A stretch of DNA of 64,000 nt. It comes from Pararhizobium sp. YC-54. Its GTDB lineage: Bacteria; Pseudomonadota; Alphaproteobacteria; Rhizobiales; Rhizobiaceae. Of this stretch, positions 38,887 to 50,397 are shown in pieces (positions within the stretch are counted from its first letter, which is position 1; the number at the start of each line of letters is the position of its first letter). Under the pieces are notes generated by a model. It was not told where the DNA came from and made no database searches. It was given only the letters and a program-made list of their open reading frames with translations. The stretch spans positions 1-64,000 of the forward strand of contig NZ_JAOYTH010000009.1 in the NCBI RefSeq assembly GCF_025847205.1, given 5' to 3'. Both the position numbers and the translations under genes were made by a program.

Positions 38887-40298
38887 GCGGAATTTCCTGA
38901 AATGCCTGCGAGTTCCTTCGGGAGTGCGGCAGCCCAGTAGGTGATGCTGCCAGCCCCCAAGAGAACCACAAAGTCACCCGGTTGCGCAATGGCGGAGACG
39001 ATCGGCGCGATCGCTTCCGGGCCTTCGATGAAGCGCGCGTCGCGGTGGCCGCCGGCCTTGATGCGGGAGATGAGTTCCTGCGAATTGATGCCCTCGATCG
39101 GTTCCTCGCCGGCCGAATAGACCGGCGCAAGAAGGATCGTGTCGGCCTCGTTGAAGCAGGCGGCAAAATCCTCGAACAGGCTATGAAGACGCGAGAACCG
39201 GTGCGGTTGGTGCACGGCGATGACACGGCCCTGGCAGGCTTCGCGCGCGGCCTTCAGCACAGCCTTGATCTCGACGGGGTGATGACCGTAGTCATCGTAG
39301 ACGCGGACACCGTTCCATTCACCGGTGAAGGTGAAGCGGCGCTTGACGCCGGCAAAGGCGGCCAGTCCCTTGGCGATATCCTCCGGCGAAATACCGAGGC
39401 GCTGGGCAACCGCAATGGCAGCAGTGGCGTTCGAGACGTTATGGCGGCCCGGCATCGGCAGGCGCAGATCCTGCATCTGGATCACCTTGCCGGTGCGGCG
39501 GCGGCGGATTTCGACGTCGAATACCGAGGTGGCGCCGTCCATGCGGATATTGGAATAACGCACATCGGCCTGCGGGTTTTCACCATAGGTGATGACCTTG
39601 CGGTCCTCGATCTTCGAAACCATGGTCTGCACTTCGGGATGATCGAGGCACATGACGCCGAAGCCGTAGAACGGAACATTCTCGACGAACTGCCGGAAGG
39701 CGGCGCGCACGGCATCGAAATTGCCGTAGTGATCGAGATGCTCCGGATCGATATTGGTGACGACGGCAACGTCGGCAGGCAGCTTCAGGAAGGTACCGTC
39801 GGATTCGTCGGCCTCCACCACCATCCACTCGCCCTCGCCCATGCGGGCGTTGGTGCCATAGGCATTGATGATGCCGCCATTGATGACGGTCGGGTCGAGC
39901 CCGCCGGCTTCGAGCAGCGTCGCAACCATCGAGGTCGTGGTGGTCTTGCCGTGCGTACCGCCGATGGCGATCGCATTGCGGAAGCGCATGAGTTCGGCAA
40001 GCATTTCAGCCCGGCGGACCACCGGCAAAAGCTTTTCGCGCGCGGCGATCAGTTCCGGATTGCTCTTCTTGATAGCAGTCGAAACGACAACGACTTCGGC
40101 CTCGCCGATATTCTCGGCCTTGTGGCCGACGAAGACCTCGATGCCCTTGTCACGCAGACGCTGGACGTTTGCGCTATCCGACTGGTCGGAGCCCTGAACC
40201 TTGTGGCCGAGATTGTGCAGCACCTCGGCGATACCACTCATGCCGATACCACCGATACCGATGAAATGAACCCGGCCGATTGTCTGCGGCATCTTCAT
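38883..40298 (-). CDS. murC: UDP-N-acetylmuramate--L-alanine ligase
   Basis: A 471-residue Mur ligase adding L-Ala, the first peptide-stem residue. The N-terminal nucleotide fold is [19 protein letters not shown], the ATP loop GTHGKTTT is at 114-121, then the central [12 protein letters not shown] and the C-terminal [13 protein letters not shown] and HQPHRFSR. Coupled to murG upstream and murB downstream by ATGA overlaps. Confidence 0.97.
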   Translation of the reverse strand: MKMPQTIGRVHFIGIGGIGMSGIAEVLHNLGHKVQGSDQSDSANVQRLRDKGIEVFVGHKAENIGEAEVVVVSTAIKKSNPELIAAREKLLPVVRRAEMLAELMRFRNAIAIGGTHGKTTTTSMVATLLEAGGLDPTVINGGIINAYGTNARMGEGEWMVVEADESDGTFLKLPADVAVVTNIDPEHLDHYGNFDAVRAAFRQFVENVPFYGFGVMCLDHPEVQTMVSKIEDRKVITYGENPQADVRYSNIRMDGATSVFDVEIRRRRTGKVIQMQDLRLPMPGRHNVSNATAAIAVAQRLGISPEDIAKGLAAFAGVKRRFTFTGEWNGVRVYDDYGHHPVEIKAVLKAAREACQGRVIAVHQPHRFSRLHSLFEDFAACFNEADTILLAPVYSAGEEPIEGINSQELISRIKAGGHRDARFIEGPEAIAPIVSAIAQPGDFVVLLGAGSITYWAAALPKELAGISGNSA

Positions 40299-41419
40299 GA
40301 GCGTGTTTCCTTGAACTGTGCAATCGTAGAACCGTTGGCAATAGCTTCAACCATGGCGGCAAGCAAGCGGGCCGCATCGGGTTTACCGGCCTGTTTGGCG
40401 CTGGCTGCCATGTTCGCCAGCTTGGCGGGATTGTTCATCGCCTCGGTCAGGATCTTGCTCAGCTTCTCGGTGGAAAGCTCGGCCTGAACGATCACCTTGG
40501 CGCCGCCGGTTGCCGCCAGTGCCGCCGCATTCGCCGCCTGATCATGATCGAGCGCGTAGGGATACGGCACCAGGATCGCCGGCCGGCCGATGACTGCGAT
40601 CTCGGAGACCGTCGAGGCACCCGAGCGGCAGATGACCAGATGGGCCTTGGCAATGCGGTCGGCCATGTCGGAGAAGAAGGGGGCGATATCCGCACTCATC
40701 TCGAGCTTGGCGACACAGCCTTCGACCATCGGCATGTCTTCGGCACGCGCCTGCTGCGTCACCCTCAAGCGCTGCCTCAAGTCGTCATCGAGCAGGCTGA
40801 TCGCGGTCGGCACGGTTTTGGAGAAATACTGGGCACCCTGGCTGCCGCCGAAGACAACGAGACGGAACTCCTCGCCTTCGCCGGAGGGCTGGTAAGCGAT
40901 CTTGGCCGCCTCCAGCACGGCCGGGCGGACGGGATTACCCGTGGTCACCGTCTTTGCCGCATAGGGGCCACCGGTTTCGGGCAGAAACCCGCCGGCGATT
41001 GCCCGGACGCGCTTGGCCAGCGCCTTGTTGGCACGGCCCATGACGGCGTTCTGCTCATGGATCATCGACGGAATGCCCATGCCGGTTGCAGCCAGCAACG
41101 GCGGGACTGTCGGATAACCACCGAAGCCGACGACGACCTTCGGCCGGACTTTTGCCATCAGGCGGCGGGCGATGCGGATACCGGACCAGAGCGTCCACAG
41201 GGACGAAGCGACTTTCAACGGGTTCTTCGAACCGATCGTCGCAGAAGGCACGACATGGATCTCATCGGCCGGAAATTTTCCGGCAAAGCGCTCGGCACGG
41301 CTGTCGGTTACCAGATGGATGGAATAGCCGAGCGCCTTCAATTCGTGCGCCAGCGCTTCTGCCGGAAACAGATGGCCGCCGGTACCACCGGCGGCGAGCA
41401 TGATAATGCCTTTGGTCAT
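40295..41419 (-). CDS. murG: Lipid II-forming N-acetylglucosaminyltransferase
   Basis: A 374-residue GT28 glycosyltransferase converting lipid I to lipid II at the inner face of the membrane. It has the N-terminal G loop [45 protein letters not shown], and the UDP-GlcNAc pocket [11 protein letters not shown] with [13 protein letters not shown]. It is between ftsW and murC in the cluster. Confidence 0.96.
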   Translation of the reverse strand: MTKGIIMLAAGGTGGHLFPAEALAHELKALGYSIHLVTDSRAERFAGKFPADEIHVVPSATIGSKNPLKVASSLWTLWSGIRIARRLMAKVRPKVVVGFGGYPTVPPLLAATGMGIPSMIHEQNAVMGRANKALAKRVRAIAGGFLPETGGPYAAKTVTTGNPVRPAVLEAAKIAYQPSGEGEEFRLVVFGGSQGAQYFSKTVPTAISLLDDDLRQRLRVTQQARAEDMPMVEGCVAKLEMSADIAPFFSDMADRIAKAHLVICRSGASTVSEIAVIGRPAILVPYPYALDHDQAANAAALAATGGAKVIVQAELSTEKLSKILTEAMNNPAKLANMAASAKQAGKPDAARLLAAMVEAIANGSTIAQFKETRS

Positions 41420-41441
41420 GTTCAGTCCTTATTCCACCGGC

Positions 41442-42596
41442 CTATTCGGCCGGAACGCCCATGCCGGAGCGAAACAGGCTACGCTCGACAGCGCGCTTTT
41501 CCGGACGATGGCGGGTCAACGCCAGGATGAATCCCGCCGTCACGCAGATCGCCACCATGGACGAACCGCCGTAGGAGATCAACGGCAGGGTCATGCCCTT
41601 GGCCGGCAGCAACTGCAGATTGACGCCGATATTGATCATCGACTGGATGCCGATCTGCAGCACCAGGCCTGCAACGGCGAAACGGGTGAAATCATTGCGC
41701 TCGCGAAACGCGTGGCTGAGGCCGCGCATGACGAGGAAGGCAAAGATCAGCACGATCGCCATGCAGAAGACGATGCCGAATTCTTCCGCTGCGACCGAAA
41801 AGATGAAGTCGGTGTGGCTGTCCGGAATGATCCGCTTGACGACGCCTTCGCCGGGTCCCTGGCCGAACCAGTCGCCGCGGATGATGGCCTGCAGGGCGGT
41901 GTCCACCTGGAACGTGTCGCCTTCGCCGGTCATGAACCGGTCGATACGGCCAGCCACGTGCGGCAGCACGGTGTAGGCCACCACCAGACCGCCAACGGCG
42001 GAGCCGCCGAGCACGACGATCCAGAGCCATGGCATGCCGGCCATGAAGAACATGCCGCCCCAGACGGCAGTGGTCAAAATCGTCTGCCCGAGGTCAGGCT
42101 GGGCCACCAGCAGCGCCGCGACAATACCGAACAAAAGGATGGCGAACAGGTTTCCGGGAATTTCCGGCTGGCGGGCATGCTCGGAAAACAGCCATGCGCA
42201 AACGACGACGAAGGCCGGCTTCATGAATTCCGACGGCTGCACCGACAATCCAGCCAGCGAAATCCAGCGGCGCGATCCCTTGACCTCCGCGCCGAAGAAC
42301 AGCGCCAGAACCATCATGGCGAGCGACGCCAGAAGCAGGATCATCGCGGTGCGGCGCACCTGCCGCGGCGTCAGGAAAGAGATGCCGATCATCACCGCGA
42401 GCGACGGCAGCAGGAAGGCCGCATGGCGCTTGACGAAATGGAAGCTGTCAAGATTGAGCCTCTCGGCCACCGCCGGGCTTGCCGCGAAGGACAGCATGAA
42501 ACCGATGCCCATCAACAGAATGAAGGTCGCCAGGAAGAACCTGTCGATCGTCCAGAACCAGTCGGCCACGGGGCCACGTTCGGCTCGGCTTACCAT
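41442..42596 (-). CDS. ftsW: SEDS peptidoglycan glycosyltransferase FtsW
   Basis: A 384-residue, ten-helix SEDS protein polymerising septal glycan with FtsI. The characteristic segments are FVKRHAAFLLPSL, GSRRWISLAGLSVQPSEFMKPA, the catalytic-loop Asp region AQPDLGQTIL, and the C-terminal KGMTLPLISYGGSSM. It lies between murD and murG. A basic cytoplasmic tail (TRHRPEKRAVERSLF) closes it. Confidence 0.95.
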   Translation of the reverse strand: MVSRAERGPVADWFWTIDRFFLATFILLMGIGFMLSFAASPAVAERLNLDSFHFVKRHAAFLLPSLAVMIGISFLTPRQVRRTAMILLLASLAMMVLALFFGAEVKGSRRWISLAGLSVQPSEFMKPAFVVVCAWLFSEHARQPEIPGNLFAILLFGIVAALLVAQPDLGQTILTTAVWGGMFFMAGMPWLWIVVLGGSAVGGLVVAYTVLPHVAGRIDRFMTGEGDTFQVDTALQAIIRGDWFGQGPGEGVVKRIIPDSHTDFIFSVAAEEFGIVFCMAIVLIFAFLVMRGLSHAFRERNDFTRFAVAGLVLQIGIQSMINIGVNLQLLPAKGMTLPLISYGGSSMVAICVTAGFILALTRHRPEKRAVERSLFRSGMGVPAE

Positions 42597-42657
42597 TTCT
42601 TCGTCCCCTTCAACGGCGCGTCCGGCGCCAATCTCTCAAAGTCAGGGCCACCGGCCC

Positions 42658-44049
42658 TCATATCAGCATCGTCATGCCGTCGATCGCCGCGACATGGCTG
42701 ACGAAGGCATCGCCCCTCACCTCAAAGTTCTTGTACTGGTCGAAGCTTGCGCAAGCCGGAGACAACATCACGGCGGAGAGAGCAGATGTATCCTTTGCCG
42801 CGTCGGCGGCGGCATGGGCAACGGCCCGCTCCAGCGTTCCGGAAATCTCGAAAGGAACCGCTTCCCCAAGGGTCGCCGCAAAGGCCGGTGCGGCCTCGCC
42901 GATCAGATAGGCCTTGGCGATCTTTTGAAAGAACGGCGACAGCGTGGCGATGCCGCCCTCCTTGGGCAGACCGCCGGCAATCCAGTAAATCCGCTCATAG
43001 CTCGACAGCGCAGGCGCTGCCGCATCGGCATTGGTTGCCTTGCTGTCGTTGACGAAGACGACGTCGCCCTTGCGGCCGACCGGCTGCATCCGGTGCTTCA
43101 AGCCGGGAAAGGAGGCCAGTCCGGCAAGGATTTCGCGCTCGGAGACACCGACGGACAGGCAGGCTGCAATCGCCGCCGCCGCATTCTGGGCATTGTGGTT
43201 GCCCCGCAAGGTCGCGATACCGTCGAGATCGGCGACAACGGCCGCCAAACCGCCTTCGGCGCGCATGACGCGCGTCCCATCCGCATAAAGTCCTTCGCCG
43301 AGCGGGCGATGGCGGGCGATACGGATGACGCGGCGCCCGGAAAGCGCTGCCCGGTCGGCAATCGCTTCGGTGTAGACGTCATCGACGCCGACGATCGCCG
43401 TGTCGCTGCCTGCGATCAATCGCTCCTTGATTTCGGCATAGCGTTCCATGCTGCCGTGCCGGTCGAGATGATCGGGCGTCAGGTTGAGCAGGATGCCGGC
43501 GGACGGATTGATCGTCGGAGCCAGATCGATCTGGTAGGACGAGCATTCGACGACGTAGAACCGGCCGGCCGCCGGCGGATCGAGCGTCATCACCGCTGTG
43601 CCGATATTGCCACCGAGTTGCGTGTCGCGGCCGCTGGATTTCAGGATATGGGCGATCAGCGCCGTGGTGGTCGATTTGCCGTTGGTGCCGGTGATGGCGA
43701 TAAACGGGCAATCCGGGGCGTGAACGCGACGCTCGCGCACGAACAGCTCGACATCGCCGATGATCTCGACACCGGCGGCATGGGCGAGATCAACGGTCCA
43801 ATGCGGCTTCGGATGTGTCAGCGGAACGCCGGGTGACAGGACGAAGGCGGAGAAATCCGTCCAGTCCGATTGATGGAGATCGCCGGTACCGATCCCTTCG
43901 GCAGCCGCCTTGGCAACGCTGTCGGGATTGTCGTCCCAGGCCGTGACCAGCGCGCCACCGGCAACCAGCGCCTGCGCAGTCGCAAGCCCCGATCCGCCGA
44001 GCCCGAAAAGAGCGACCTTCTTGCCGCGGAATGTGGTGACCGGGATCAT
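42658..44049 (-). CDS. murD: UDP-MurNAc-L-alanine--D-glutamate ligase
   Basis: A 463-residue Mur ligase. N-terminal Rossmann-like [24 protein letters not shown] loop GTNGKST at 121-127, [21 protein letters not shown], and the C-terminal [13 protein letters not shown] and [19 protein letters not shown] signatures. It follows mraY by six bases. Confidence 0.96.
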   Translation of the reverse strand: MIPVTTFRGKKVALFGLGGSGLATAQALVAGGALVTAWDDNPDSVAKAAAEGIGTGDLHQSDWTDFSAFVLSPGVPLTHPKPHWTVDLAHAAGVEIIGDVELFVRERRVHAPDCPFIAITGTNGKSTTTALIAHILKSSGRDTQLGGNIGTAVMTLDPPAAGRFYVVECSSYQIDLAPTINPSAGILLNLTPDHLDRHGSMERYAEIKERLIAGSDTAIVGVDDVYTEAIADRAALSGRRVIRIARHRPLGEGLYADGTRVMRAEGGLAAVVADLDGIATLRGNHNAQNAAAAIAACLSVGVSEREILAGLASFPGLKHRMQPVGRKGDVVFVNDSKATNADAAAPALSSYERIYWIAGGLPKEGGIATLSPFFQKIAKAYLIGEAAPAFAATLGEAVPFEISGTLERAVAHAAADAAKDTSALSAVMLSPACASFDQYKNFEVRGDAFVSHVAAIDGMTMLI

Positions 44050-44055
44050 CGTCTC

Positions 44056-45156
44056 CTACCGCAGCTTCAGGGTCGAGAGGCCGACCATGGCGAGGATGAC
44101 GGCGATGATCCAGAAACGGATAACCACCTGGCTTTCGGTCCAGCCGAGCTTTTCGAAATGGTGATGGATCGGCGCCATCAGGAAGACGCGCTTGCCGGTG
44201 CGCTTGAACCAGAACACCTGAATGATCACCGACAAGGTTTCCATGACGAACAGGCCACCGATGATGATCATGACGATCTCGTGCTTGGTGGCGACGGCGA
44301 CGGTACCGATCAGACCGCCAAGCGCCAACGAACCGGTGTCCCCCATGAAGATGGCCGCAGGAGGCGCGTTGAACCACAGGAAACCAAGCCCGGCTCCGAT
44401 GACCGCTCCGAGAATGACGGCGAGCTCACCCGTGCCCGGCACGAAATGGATCTGCAGGTAGTTTGCAAACACCGCATTGCCGGCGAGATAGGCGATGACG
44501 CCGAAGGAGGCAGCCGCGATCATCACCGGCACGATGGCAAGTCCGTCGAGACCGTCCGTCAGGTTCACCGCATTGCCGGCGCCGACGATGACGAAACCGC
44601 CGAACAGGATGAAGAAATAGCCGAGATTGAGGGTGAAGTCCTTGAGGAACGGGAAGGTCAGCGAAGAACCGAAGGTGGATCCCGCCACGCCTGCCGAAAG
44701 CGCCGAGCGCATCATGAAGAAGACGGCGATGGCAGCAATCAGGAATTCGAGGCCAAGGCGTGCCTTGCCGGAAAAGCCCTTGTCAGACTGTTTCGTCACC
44801 TTCAGATAGTCGTCGTAAAAGCCGATGGCGCCGAAGCCGAGCGTCACAAGCAGGGTCGAAACGACGTAGACGCTGGAGAGATCAGCCCAGAGCAGCGAAC
44901 TGCCGACGATGCCGGCCAGGATCATCAGGCCGCCCATGGTCGGCGTACCCGCCTTCTTGAAATGGGTCTGCGGTCCATCGGCACGGATCGGCTGGCCGCG
45001 GCCCTGCCGCACGCGCAGCGACGAGATCATCCGCGGTCCGAACAGGAAAACGATCAATGCCGAGGTGAACAGGGCGGCGCCGGTACGGAACGTGATGTAC
45101 CGGAACAGGTTGAAGAATTGAAAATGGTCCGCCAGTTCGACAAGCCAGATGAGCAT
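44056..45156 (-). CDS. mraY: Phospho-N-acetylmuramoyl-pentapeptide transferase
   Basis: A 366-residue, ten-helix enzyme moving phospho-MurNAc-pentapeptide to undecaprenyl phosphate to give lipid I. It has [14 protein letters not shown] near the N-terminus, the Asp-Asp pair in [23 protein letters not shown] with the catalytic Asp, and [11 protein letters not shown] with the C-terminal APIHHHFE loop. Confidence 0.97.
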   Translation of the reverse strand: MLIWLVELADHFQFFNLFRYITFRTGAALFTSALIVFLFGPRMISSLRVRQGRGQPIRADGPQTHFKKAGTPTMGGLMILAGIVGSSLLWADLSSVYVVSTLLVTLGFGAIGFYDDYLKVTKQSDKGFSGKARLGLEFLIAAIAVFFMMRSALSAGVAGSTFGSSLTFPFLKDFTLNLGYFFILFGGFVIVGAGNAVNLTDGLDGLAIVPVMIAAASFGVIAYLAGNAVFANYLQIHFVPGTGELAVILGAVIGAGLGFLWFNAPPAAIFMGDTGSLALGGLIGTVAVATKHEIVMIIIGGLFVMETLSVIIQVFWFKRTGKRVFLMAPIHHHFEKLGWTESQVVIRFWIIAVILAMVGLSTLKLR

Positions 45157-45279
45157 GAGGGACCTTTCCCCAAAGGTTCGTTGCAGATTCCATCGATCAG
45201 AATCACCTGATGCAAGGATAACTGCGTCGTATCAAAAGTGTCAGCATGGAACAGCGGCCAAGAAAGCCTTGTCCTGCCT

Positions 45280-46713
45280 TTATTCAGCCTGATCCACGCC
45301 CAAATGGGCCGGGTAGAGCTCAAGAAGAGCCGAAACGATCCTGCCGCAGCCGGTGCCCTTCGACGATTTGACCATCACCACATCCCCGGCAGCGATCGAC
45401 CCAAGCGCAAATTCCTTCAGTTCATCGACCGTCCCGCGATATTCGACGCGCGTGCCGTCAGGCAGCGCATCGCGCAGATGCGCCATTTCCGGACCGGCAA
45501 GCCAGATATCGGTGATGCCGGCCTCGACCAGCGGAGCGGCCAGTGCGGCATGGACGGCGCCAGCGGATTCGCCCATTTCCAGCATGTCGCCGAGGATGGC
45601 GATCCGGCGCCCGCCCTCCGGCAGGTCCGTATCTTTCAGAAGCGAGATCGCAGCCCGCATGGAAGCCGGGTTGGCGTTGTAGCTTTCGTCGATCAGCACG
45701 AAGGTTCCTGACGCGATCGCCAGGCGATGGCGCGCGCCGCGCCCCTTTTCGGGCTGAAGCGTTGCGAGCGCCACAAGGGCCCCATCCATATCCGCGCCGA
45801 AAAGCTTCACGGCGCCGAGTGCAGCCAGTGCATTTTCAGCGATGTGGCGCCCGGGCGCGCCCATCTGGATTTCCAGCGTCTTGCCGTCGAGGGCTGCCCA
45901 CAGCACTCCGCCTTCGGAACTACCTGCATATTCGACCATGCGGAAATCGGCCTTGGCGCTGCTGCCAAAGCTGTGAACATGGGAAATGCCAAGCGCATGT
46001 GCGGCTTTCTCCAGCACAGCGAACTGCGCGTTGTCGCGATTGAGGATCACGTGGCCATCATCGACGAGACCTTCCATGATCTCGGCCTTGGCCTCGGCGA
46101 TTTCCCCCAGATCCTTGAAATTGCCGAGATGAGCGGCAGCGATCGTGGTGATGATCGCCACATGCGGACGCACCATCCTGACCAGCGGCCGGATTTCGTC
46201 GGCGTGATTCATGCCGATTTCGAAAATGCCGAAATCGGTGTTCTCCGGCATGCGCGACAGGGTCAACGGCACGCCCCAGTGATTGTTGAACGACGCAACG
46301 GACGCATGCACCCGGCCGGAAGGTTCCAGCATATGTCGCAGCATCTCCTTGGTCGTCGTCTTGCCGACCGACCCGGTGACGGCAATGATCCTGGCGGCAC
46401 TGCGGTCGCGCGCGGCACAGCCGAGCCGCACCATCGCATCCAGAACGTCGTCGACGACGATCATCGGCGCGTTCAGCCGCCCGAGCGCGGGCAGCTTGGC
46501 TTCGCTGACGACCAGAAGCGCTGCACCGTTGGCCATCGCAATGCCGGCATAATCATGGCCGTCGACACGGTCGCCCTTGATGGCGAAGAAGGCCTCGCCC
46601 TTGCCAAGGGAACGGCTGTCGATGGAAATGCCGGTGATGCCCTCGGGCAGATTGCCCATCGGGCGGCCATGCATGGCCGCCATCAGGTCGCTTGTGGTCC
46701 ACAGAAAGCTCAA
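45280..46713 (-). CDS. murF: UDP-MurNAc-tripeptide--D-alanyl-D-alanine ligase
   Basis: About 477 residues. It adds the D-Ala-D-Ala made by DdlB. ATP loop VTGSVGKTTTKEML, then HASVASFNNHWGVPLTLSRM and the C-terminal LIDESYNANPASMRAAI and LGDMLEMG. The best start is a TTG (giving MSFLWTTSDLMAAM) one base after the murE stop, because GGGAGG lies eight bases before it inside the end of murE. A 28-codon longer frame would lack a ribosome site. This is tight coupling to murE with an unusual start codon. Confidence 0.93.
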   Translation of the reverse strand: MSFLWTTSDLMAAMHGRPMGNLPEGITGISIDSRSLGKGEAFFAIKGDRVDGHDYAGIAMANGAALLVVSEAKLPALGRLNAPMIVVDDVLDAMVRLGCAARDRSAARIIAVTGSVGKTTTKEMLRHMLEPSGRVHASVASFNNHWGVPLTLSRMPENTDFGIFEIGMNHADEIRPLVRMVRPHVAIITTIAAAHLGNFKDLGEIAEAKAEIMEGLVDDGHVILNRDNAQFAVLEKAAHALGISHVHSFGSSAKADFRMVEYAGSSEGGVLWAALDGKTLEIQMGAPGRHIAENALAALGAVKLFGADMDGALVALATLQPEKGRGARHRLAIASGTFVLIDESYNANPASMRAAISLLKDTDLPEGGRRIAILGDMLEMGESAGAVHAALAAPLVEAGITDIWLAGPEMAHLRDALPDGTRVEYRGTVDELKEFALGSIAAGDVVMVKSSKGTGCGRIVSALLELYPAHLGVDQAE

Positions 46714-46714
46714 A

Positions 46715-48175
46715 TCAATGACCTCCCAATGCCTTGCGCAGTTCGGCGTGATCGGAGAACGGTAAAGTGACGGAACCGACGGTCTGCCCCTCCTCATGCC
46801 CCTTGCCGGCGACGATCAGCGTGTCGCCCGATGTCAGCATGTCGACGGCAGCCTTGATCGCCTCGGCACGGTCGCCGATTTCGGTCGCGCCCTTGGCGGC
46901 AGCCATGATTTCGCTGCGAATGACTTCCGGTACTTCCGAGCGTGGATTGTCGTCGGTGACGATCACCACATCGGCCAGCCGCGTGGCGATCTCGCCCATG
47001 ATCGGGCGCTTGCCCTTGTCGCGGTCACCGCCGCAGCCGAAGACCACGATGATGCGCCCGGTGGTAAAAGGGCGAACCGAGGTCAGCACGTTTTCCAGCG
47101 CATCCGGCTTGTGGGCGTAATCGACATAGGCGAGCGCGCCTTCCTTGGTATGCCCGACCAGTTCGAGACGGCCAGACGCACCCTGCAGCTTTTCAAGTGC
47201 TGCCATCGTCGCCCGGGCACTGACCCCGGTCGACATCGCCAGGCCGGCCGCGACCAGTGCGTTCGATATCTGGAAGTCGCCGGCGAGCGGCACATGCACT
47301 TCGAAAATCTCGTCGCCGACATGGATCTCGGCGATCTGCTTGTGGCGGAAATGCTCGACGCGCTTGAGCGACAGGTAGTCTCCCTTGCGTCCGACGGTCA
47401 GGACCTCGTGGCCGCCGGCCTTGGCGGCGGCAATCGCCTGCGCCGACCAGGGGTCATCGGAGAAAATCACCGCCGGCGCCCCCTTGGGCAGCACGCCGTC
47501 GAACAGCCGCATCTTGGCGGCCATGTAGTCCTCGACGGTCGGGTGATAGTCCATGTGGTCGCGGCCAAGATTGGTAAAGCCGGCGGCGGCCAGGCGAACG
47601 CCATCGAGGCGGTTCTGATCCAGCCCATGGCTGGAGGCTTCCATCGCCGCATGGGTGACGCCGGCATCGGCGAGTTCGGCAAGAAGCTTGTGCAAGGACA
47701 CCGGATCGGGTGTCGTCAGCGATCCATAGTCGTTGCGGCCGGGCGCAATCACCCCTGTCGTACCGATCATCGCGGCGGCAAAACCGGCATGCGCCCAGAT
47801 CTGGCGGGCAAAGGAGGCGACCGACGTCTTGCCGGCCGTGCCGGTGACGGCCACCATCGTATCCGGCTGGCGTCCGTAGAAATTGGCGGCTGCGATCGCG
47901 AGAACGCGGCGCGGCGTCGATACAGACAGGACGGGAACCGGTGCATTGCCGTCAAACCTGGAGCCGGTGACGACGGCTGCTGCCCCGCGGGCGATTGCGT
48001 CGTCGATGAACGTCCTGCCATCGGCCTTGCTTCCCGACAACGCCACGAACAACGAGCCCGGGGCAACCTGCCTGCTATCGGCGGTCATGGCGGCGATGTC
48101 GATGTCGCCGGCTCCTGAGTCCAGCTGTGAAGCAATTTCCGGGAAATCCTTCCCGATCAAGTCTCTGATCTTCAT
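46715..48175 (-). CDS. murE: UDP-MurNAc-tripeptide synthetase (meso-DAP adding)
   Basis: A 486-residue Mur ligase. ATP loop GTAGKTS at 112-118, the ATP/substrate region [13 protein letters not shown] and [20 protein letters not shown], and DNPR in [13 protein letters not shown], the tetrapeptide that marks meso-diaminopimelate-specific enzymes. It is consistent with a Gram-negative wall. The C-terminus ends in a segment carrying the murF ribosome site. Confidence 0.97.
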   Translation of the reverse strand: MKIRDLIGKDFPEIASQLDSGAGDIDIAAMTADSRQVAPGSLFVALSGSKADGRTFIDDAIARGAAAVVTGSRFDGNAPVPVLSVSTPRRVLAIAAANFYGRQPDTMVAVTGTAGKTSVASFARQIWAHAGFAAAMIGTTGVIAPGRNDYGSLTTPDPVSLHKLLAELADAGVTHAAMEASSHGLDQNRLDGVRLAAAGFTNLGRDHMDYHPTVEDYMAAKMRLFDGVLPKGAPAVIFSDDPWSAQAIAAAKAGGHEVLTVGRKGDYLSLKRVEHFRHKQIAEIHVGDEIFEVHVPLAGDFQISNALVAAGLAMSTGVSARATMAALEKLQGASGRLELVGHTKEGALAYVDYAHKPDALENVLTSVRPFTTGRIIVVFGCGGDRDKGKRPIMGEIATRLADVVIVTDDNPRSEVPEVIRSEIMAAAKGATEIGDRAEAIKAAVDMLTSGDTLIVAGKGHEEGQTVGSVTLPFSDHAELRKALGGH

Positions 48176-48238
48176 GGATGCACTTTTCAGTTATTCCGAC
48201 GCGCCGGGCGGCGAATCCTCCAGATTGTCATTCCACGG

Positions 48239-49984
48239 TCAATAAGACACAAGCAAGGCAGAACCGTCTTCACCGAACTTCGGCTCGACACCGAGAAGCG
48301 GCGCCGAGCGGCTGATGATATCATGCACCATCGGTGCAGCCGTATTGCCTGCAAGCGCCGCGCCATTGCCCTTGTCGGTTTTCGGCTCGTCGATGAAGGT
48401 CAAGACCACATAGCGTGGAGCATCGATCGGGAAGCCAGCCAGGAAGGCGTTGAAGTTGGCATCATTGGAGTAGCGGCCATTCACGACCTTGTCGGCCGTA
48501 CCGGTCTTGCCGCCCACATTGAAACCAGGCACCCGCGCATTTTTGCCTGAACCGTTGACGCCGTTCCAGCGGAACAGGAAGCGCATGTCGTCGCTGGTCG
48601 ATGTCTTGATGACCTTGGTCGAGGCCGCCGCCGCCTGCTCTTCGGTACGTGGCAGGAAGGTCGGCTCGATCAGATTGCCGCCGTTCAAAAGGGCAGCACC
48701 GGCCACCGCCGTCTGCAGAGGCGTTGTCGATACCCCGTGACCGAACGAAATGGTGATCGAGTTGATCTTTTTCCATTCCCGCGGCTGGCTGGGCATCTTC
48801 ACTTCCGGCAGTTCCGTCTGCATTTTGCTCAGCAACCCGATGCGGGTGAGGAATTCCTTATGCCCTTCGATGCCGACGATGTCGGCCATCTTGGCCGTGC
48901 CGATATTGGAGGAATACTGGAAGATTTCCGGAACGGTCAGCACGCGGCGCTTGCCGTGGAAGTCCTTGATCGTGAAGCCGCCAATGCGGATCGGGTTGGT
49001 AGCGTCAAAGCTGTCGGTGAGCTTCACCTTGCCTGAATCGAGCGCCATTGCCGTCGTGAAGGACTTGAACGTCGAGCCCATCTCGAACGTGCCGTTCGAC
49101 ATGCGGTTCATCCAGCCTTCCTTGGCGCCATCGGCGGGCTTGTTCGGGTCATAATCCGGATAGGACACCATGGCGAGAATTTCGCCGGTCTTCGCATCCA
49201 TCACCACGCCACCGGCGGCAAGCGAGCGGAATTTCGTCATGGCATCGACGACGACATCGCGCAGGATGTTCTGGACGCGCAGGTCGATCGACAGCTTGAC
49301 CGGCTCAAGCTTTGCATCGCTGGTCATGCCGATGGCAGCCAGATCGGCGAGCCCCTGATTGTCGATCCAGCGTTCCATACCGGCAATGCCGCGGTTGTCG
49401 ACATTGACGTGACCGACGATATGCGAGGCGGTGGCACCGCCCGGATAGAAGCGGCGCTTTTCCGGCCTAAAGCCGATGCCTGGAATTCCAAGCGCCAGGA
49501 TTTCGCTCTGCTGCTTCGGCGTCAACTGACGGCGCAGCCACTGGAAACGCGATGGCGACTTCAGCTTGTTATAGATGTCAGCGACATTCAGACTGGGCAG
49601 CACGGTCGAGAGCTGCTCGACCGCTTCGTCCGCATCGACAATCTTGTGCGGTTCCGCGTAGAGCGAGACGGTGCGGATATCGGTCGCGAGAATTTCACCG
49701 TTGCGGTCGAGAATATCCGGGCGCGACGCCATCAGATTGTCGGCGCGGCCGATGCTGGAGACCGTTTCGGGCTGGGCCAGACCATATTGCACCAGACGGC
49801 CGCCGATGATGCAGTAGACGGCGGTGAAACTGGTGATGACGATCGCAACGCGGCTTTTCGCCTGGTTGCTGCTGCGCTTGCGCGTACCCTCGAACGGCGT
49901 GCCGAGATCGCCGGGGTGATTGTTGCCGCCGGCTGAGAAGTGGGCCTTGCTCTTGACGACCATGATGCGGGAGAGAAAGGACAT
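48239..49984 (-). CDS. ftsI: Division-specific transpeptidase PBP3
   Basis: A 581-residue class B penicillin-binding protein cross-linking septal peptidoglycan. Short cytoplasmic tail, one membrane helix (about 44-64), the pedestal domain with RPDILDRNGEILATDI, then the transpeptidase domain. The active serine is in STFK at 304-307, the second motif is SSN (FQYSSNIGTAKM) and the third KTGT (GGKTGTADK). Its ATG overlaps the ftsL stop (TGATG). Confidence 0.97.
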   Translation of the reverse strand: MSFLSRIMVVKSKAHFSAGGNNHPGDLGTPFEGTRKRSSNQAKSRVAIVITSFTAVYCIIGGRLVQYGLAQPETVSSIGRADNLMASRPDILDRNGEILATDIRTVSLYAEPHKIVDADEAVEQLSTVLPSLNVADIYNKLKSPSRFQWLRRQLTPKQQSEILALGIPGIGFRPEKRRFYPGGATASHIVGHVNVDNRGIAGMERWIDNQGLADLAAIGMTSDAKLEPVKLSIDLRVQNILRDVVVDAMTKFRSLAAGGVVMDAKTGEILAMVSYPDYDPNKPADGAKEGWMNRMSNGTFEMGSTFKSFTTAMALDSGKVKLTDSFDATNPIRIGGFTIKDFHGKRRVLTVPEIFQYSSNIGTAKMADIVGIEGHKEFLTRIGLLSKMQTELPEVKMPSQPREWKKINSITISFGHGVSTTPLQTAVAGAALLNGGNLIEPTFLPRTEEQAAAASTKVIKTSTSDDMRFLFRWNGVNGSGKNARVPGFNVGGKTGTADKVVNGRYSNDANFNAFLAGFPIDAPRYVVLTFIDEPKTDKGNGAALAGNTAAPMVHDIISRSAPLLGVEPKFGEDGSALLVSY

Positions 49985-50394
49985 CAGCGCGCCACCGAAC
50001 CCGTTGCGATATCATCCGTGCCAGCCGCCGGCTTCTTTGCCTTGCCACTGCCTTTACCCTTGGTAAGCCCCATCGCCTCCAGAACATCCGCCGGCGGCGG
50101 CAGGTCGGCCCTCAGCATCGGCAATTCTTCCGGACGGGCAAGCTGGGTCGGGTCGGTGGGTGCCAGCTGCAGATCCTGCTGATAGACGCCGACGAGCTTT
50201 TCCAGCCTGTTTGGCTGGGTGAGCAGCGCCCAGTCGGCGCGCAGGAGATCGATCGTGTCTTCCTCAAGCTTGATCCCGGCCTCCAGCTTGCGAACCTCTT
50301 CAAGCTTGTTTTCCGCCTGGTGCTTGATCGTGTAGGTGACCGTGGCGGCGGCCGTCATGACGACGATCAGGACGATGTCAAAGCTACGCAACAT
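49984..50394 (-). CDS. ftsL: Cell division protein FtsL
   Basis: 136 residues: a single membrane helix near the N-terminus (SFDIVLIVVMTAAATVTYTIK) followed by a coiled-coil (NKLEEVRKLEAGIKLEEDTIDLLRADW, a leucine-zipper-like heptad run) and a Lys/Pro-rich tail. FtsL proteins are poorly conserved in sequence; the identification rests on topology and on lying between rsmH and ftsI. Confidence 0.88.
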   Translation of the reverse strand: MLRSFDIVLIVVMTAAATVTYTIKHQAENKLEEVRKLEAGIKLEEDTIDLLRADWALLTQPNRLEKLVGVYQQDLQLAPTDPTQLARPEELPMLRADLPPPADVLEAMGLTKGKGSGKAKKPAAGTDDIATGSVAR

Positions 50395-50397
50395 GTC

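Noticed and set aside
38982..48118. Several 350-500-codon plus-strand open frames opposite murC, murG, ftsW, murD, mraY, murF and murE
   Set aside because: All are antisense to clear dcw genes, show antisense-type composition, and resemble no protein family.
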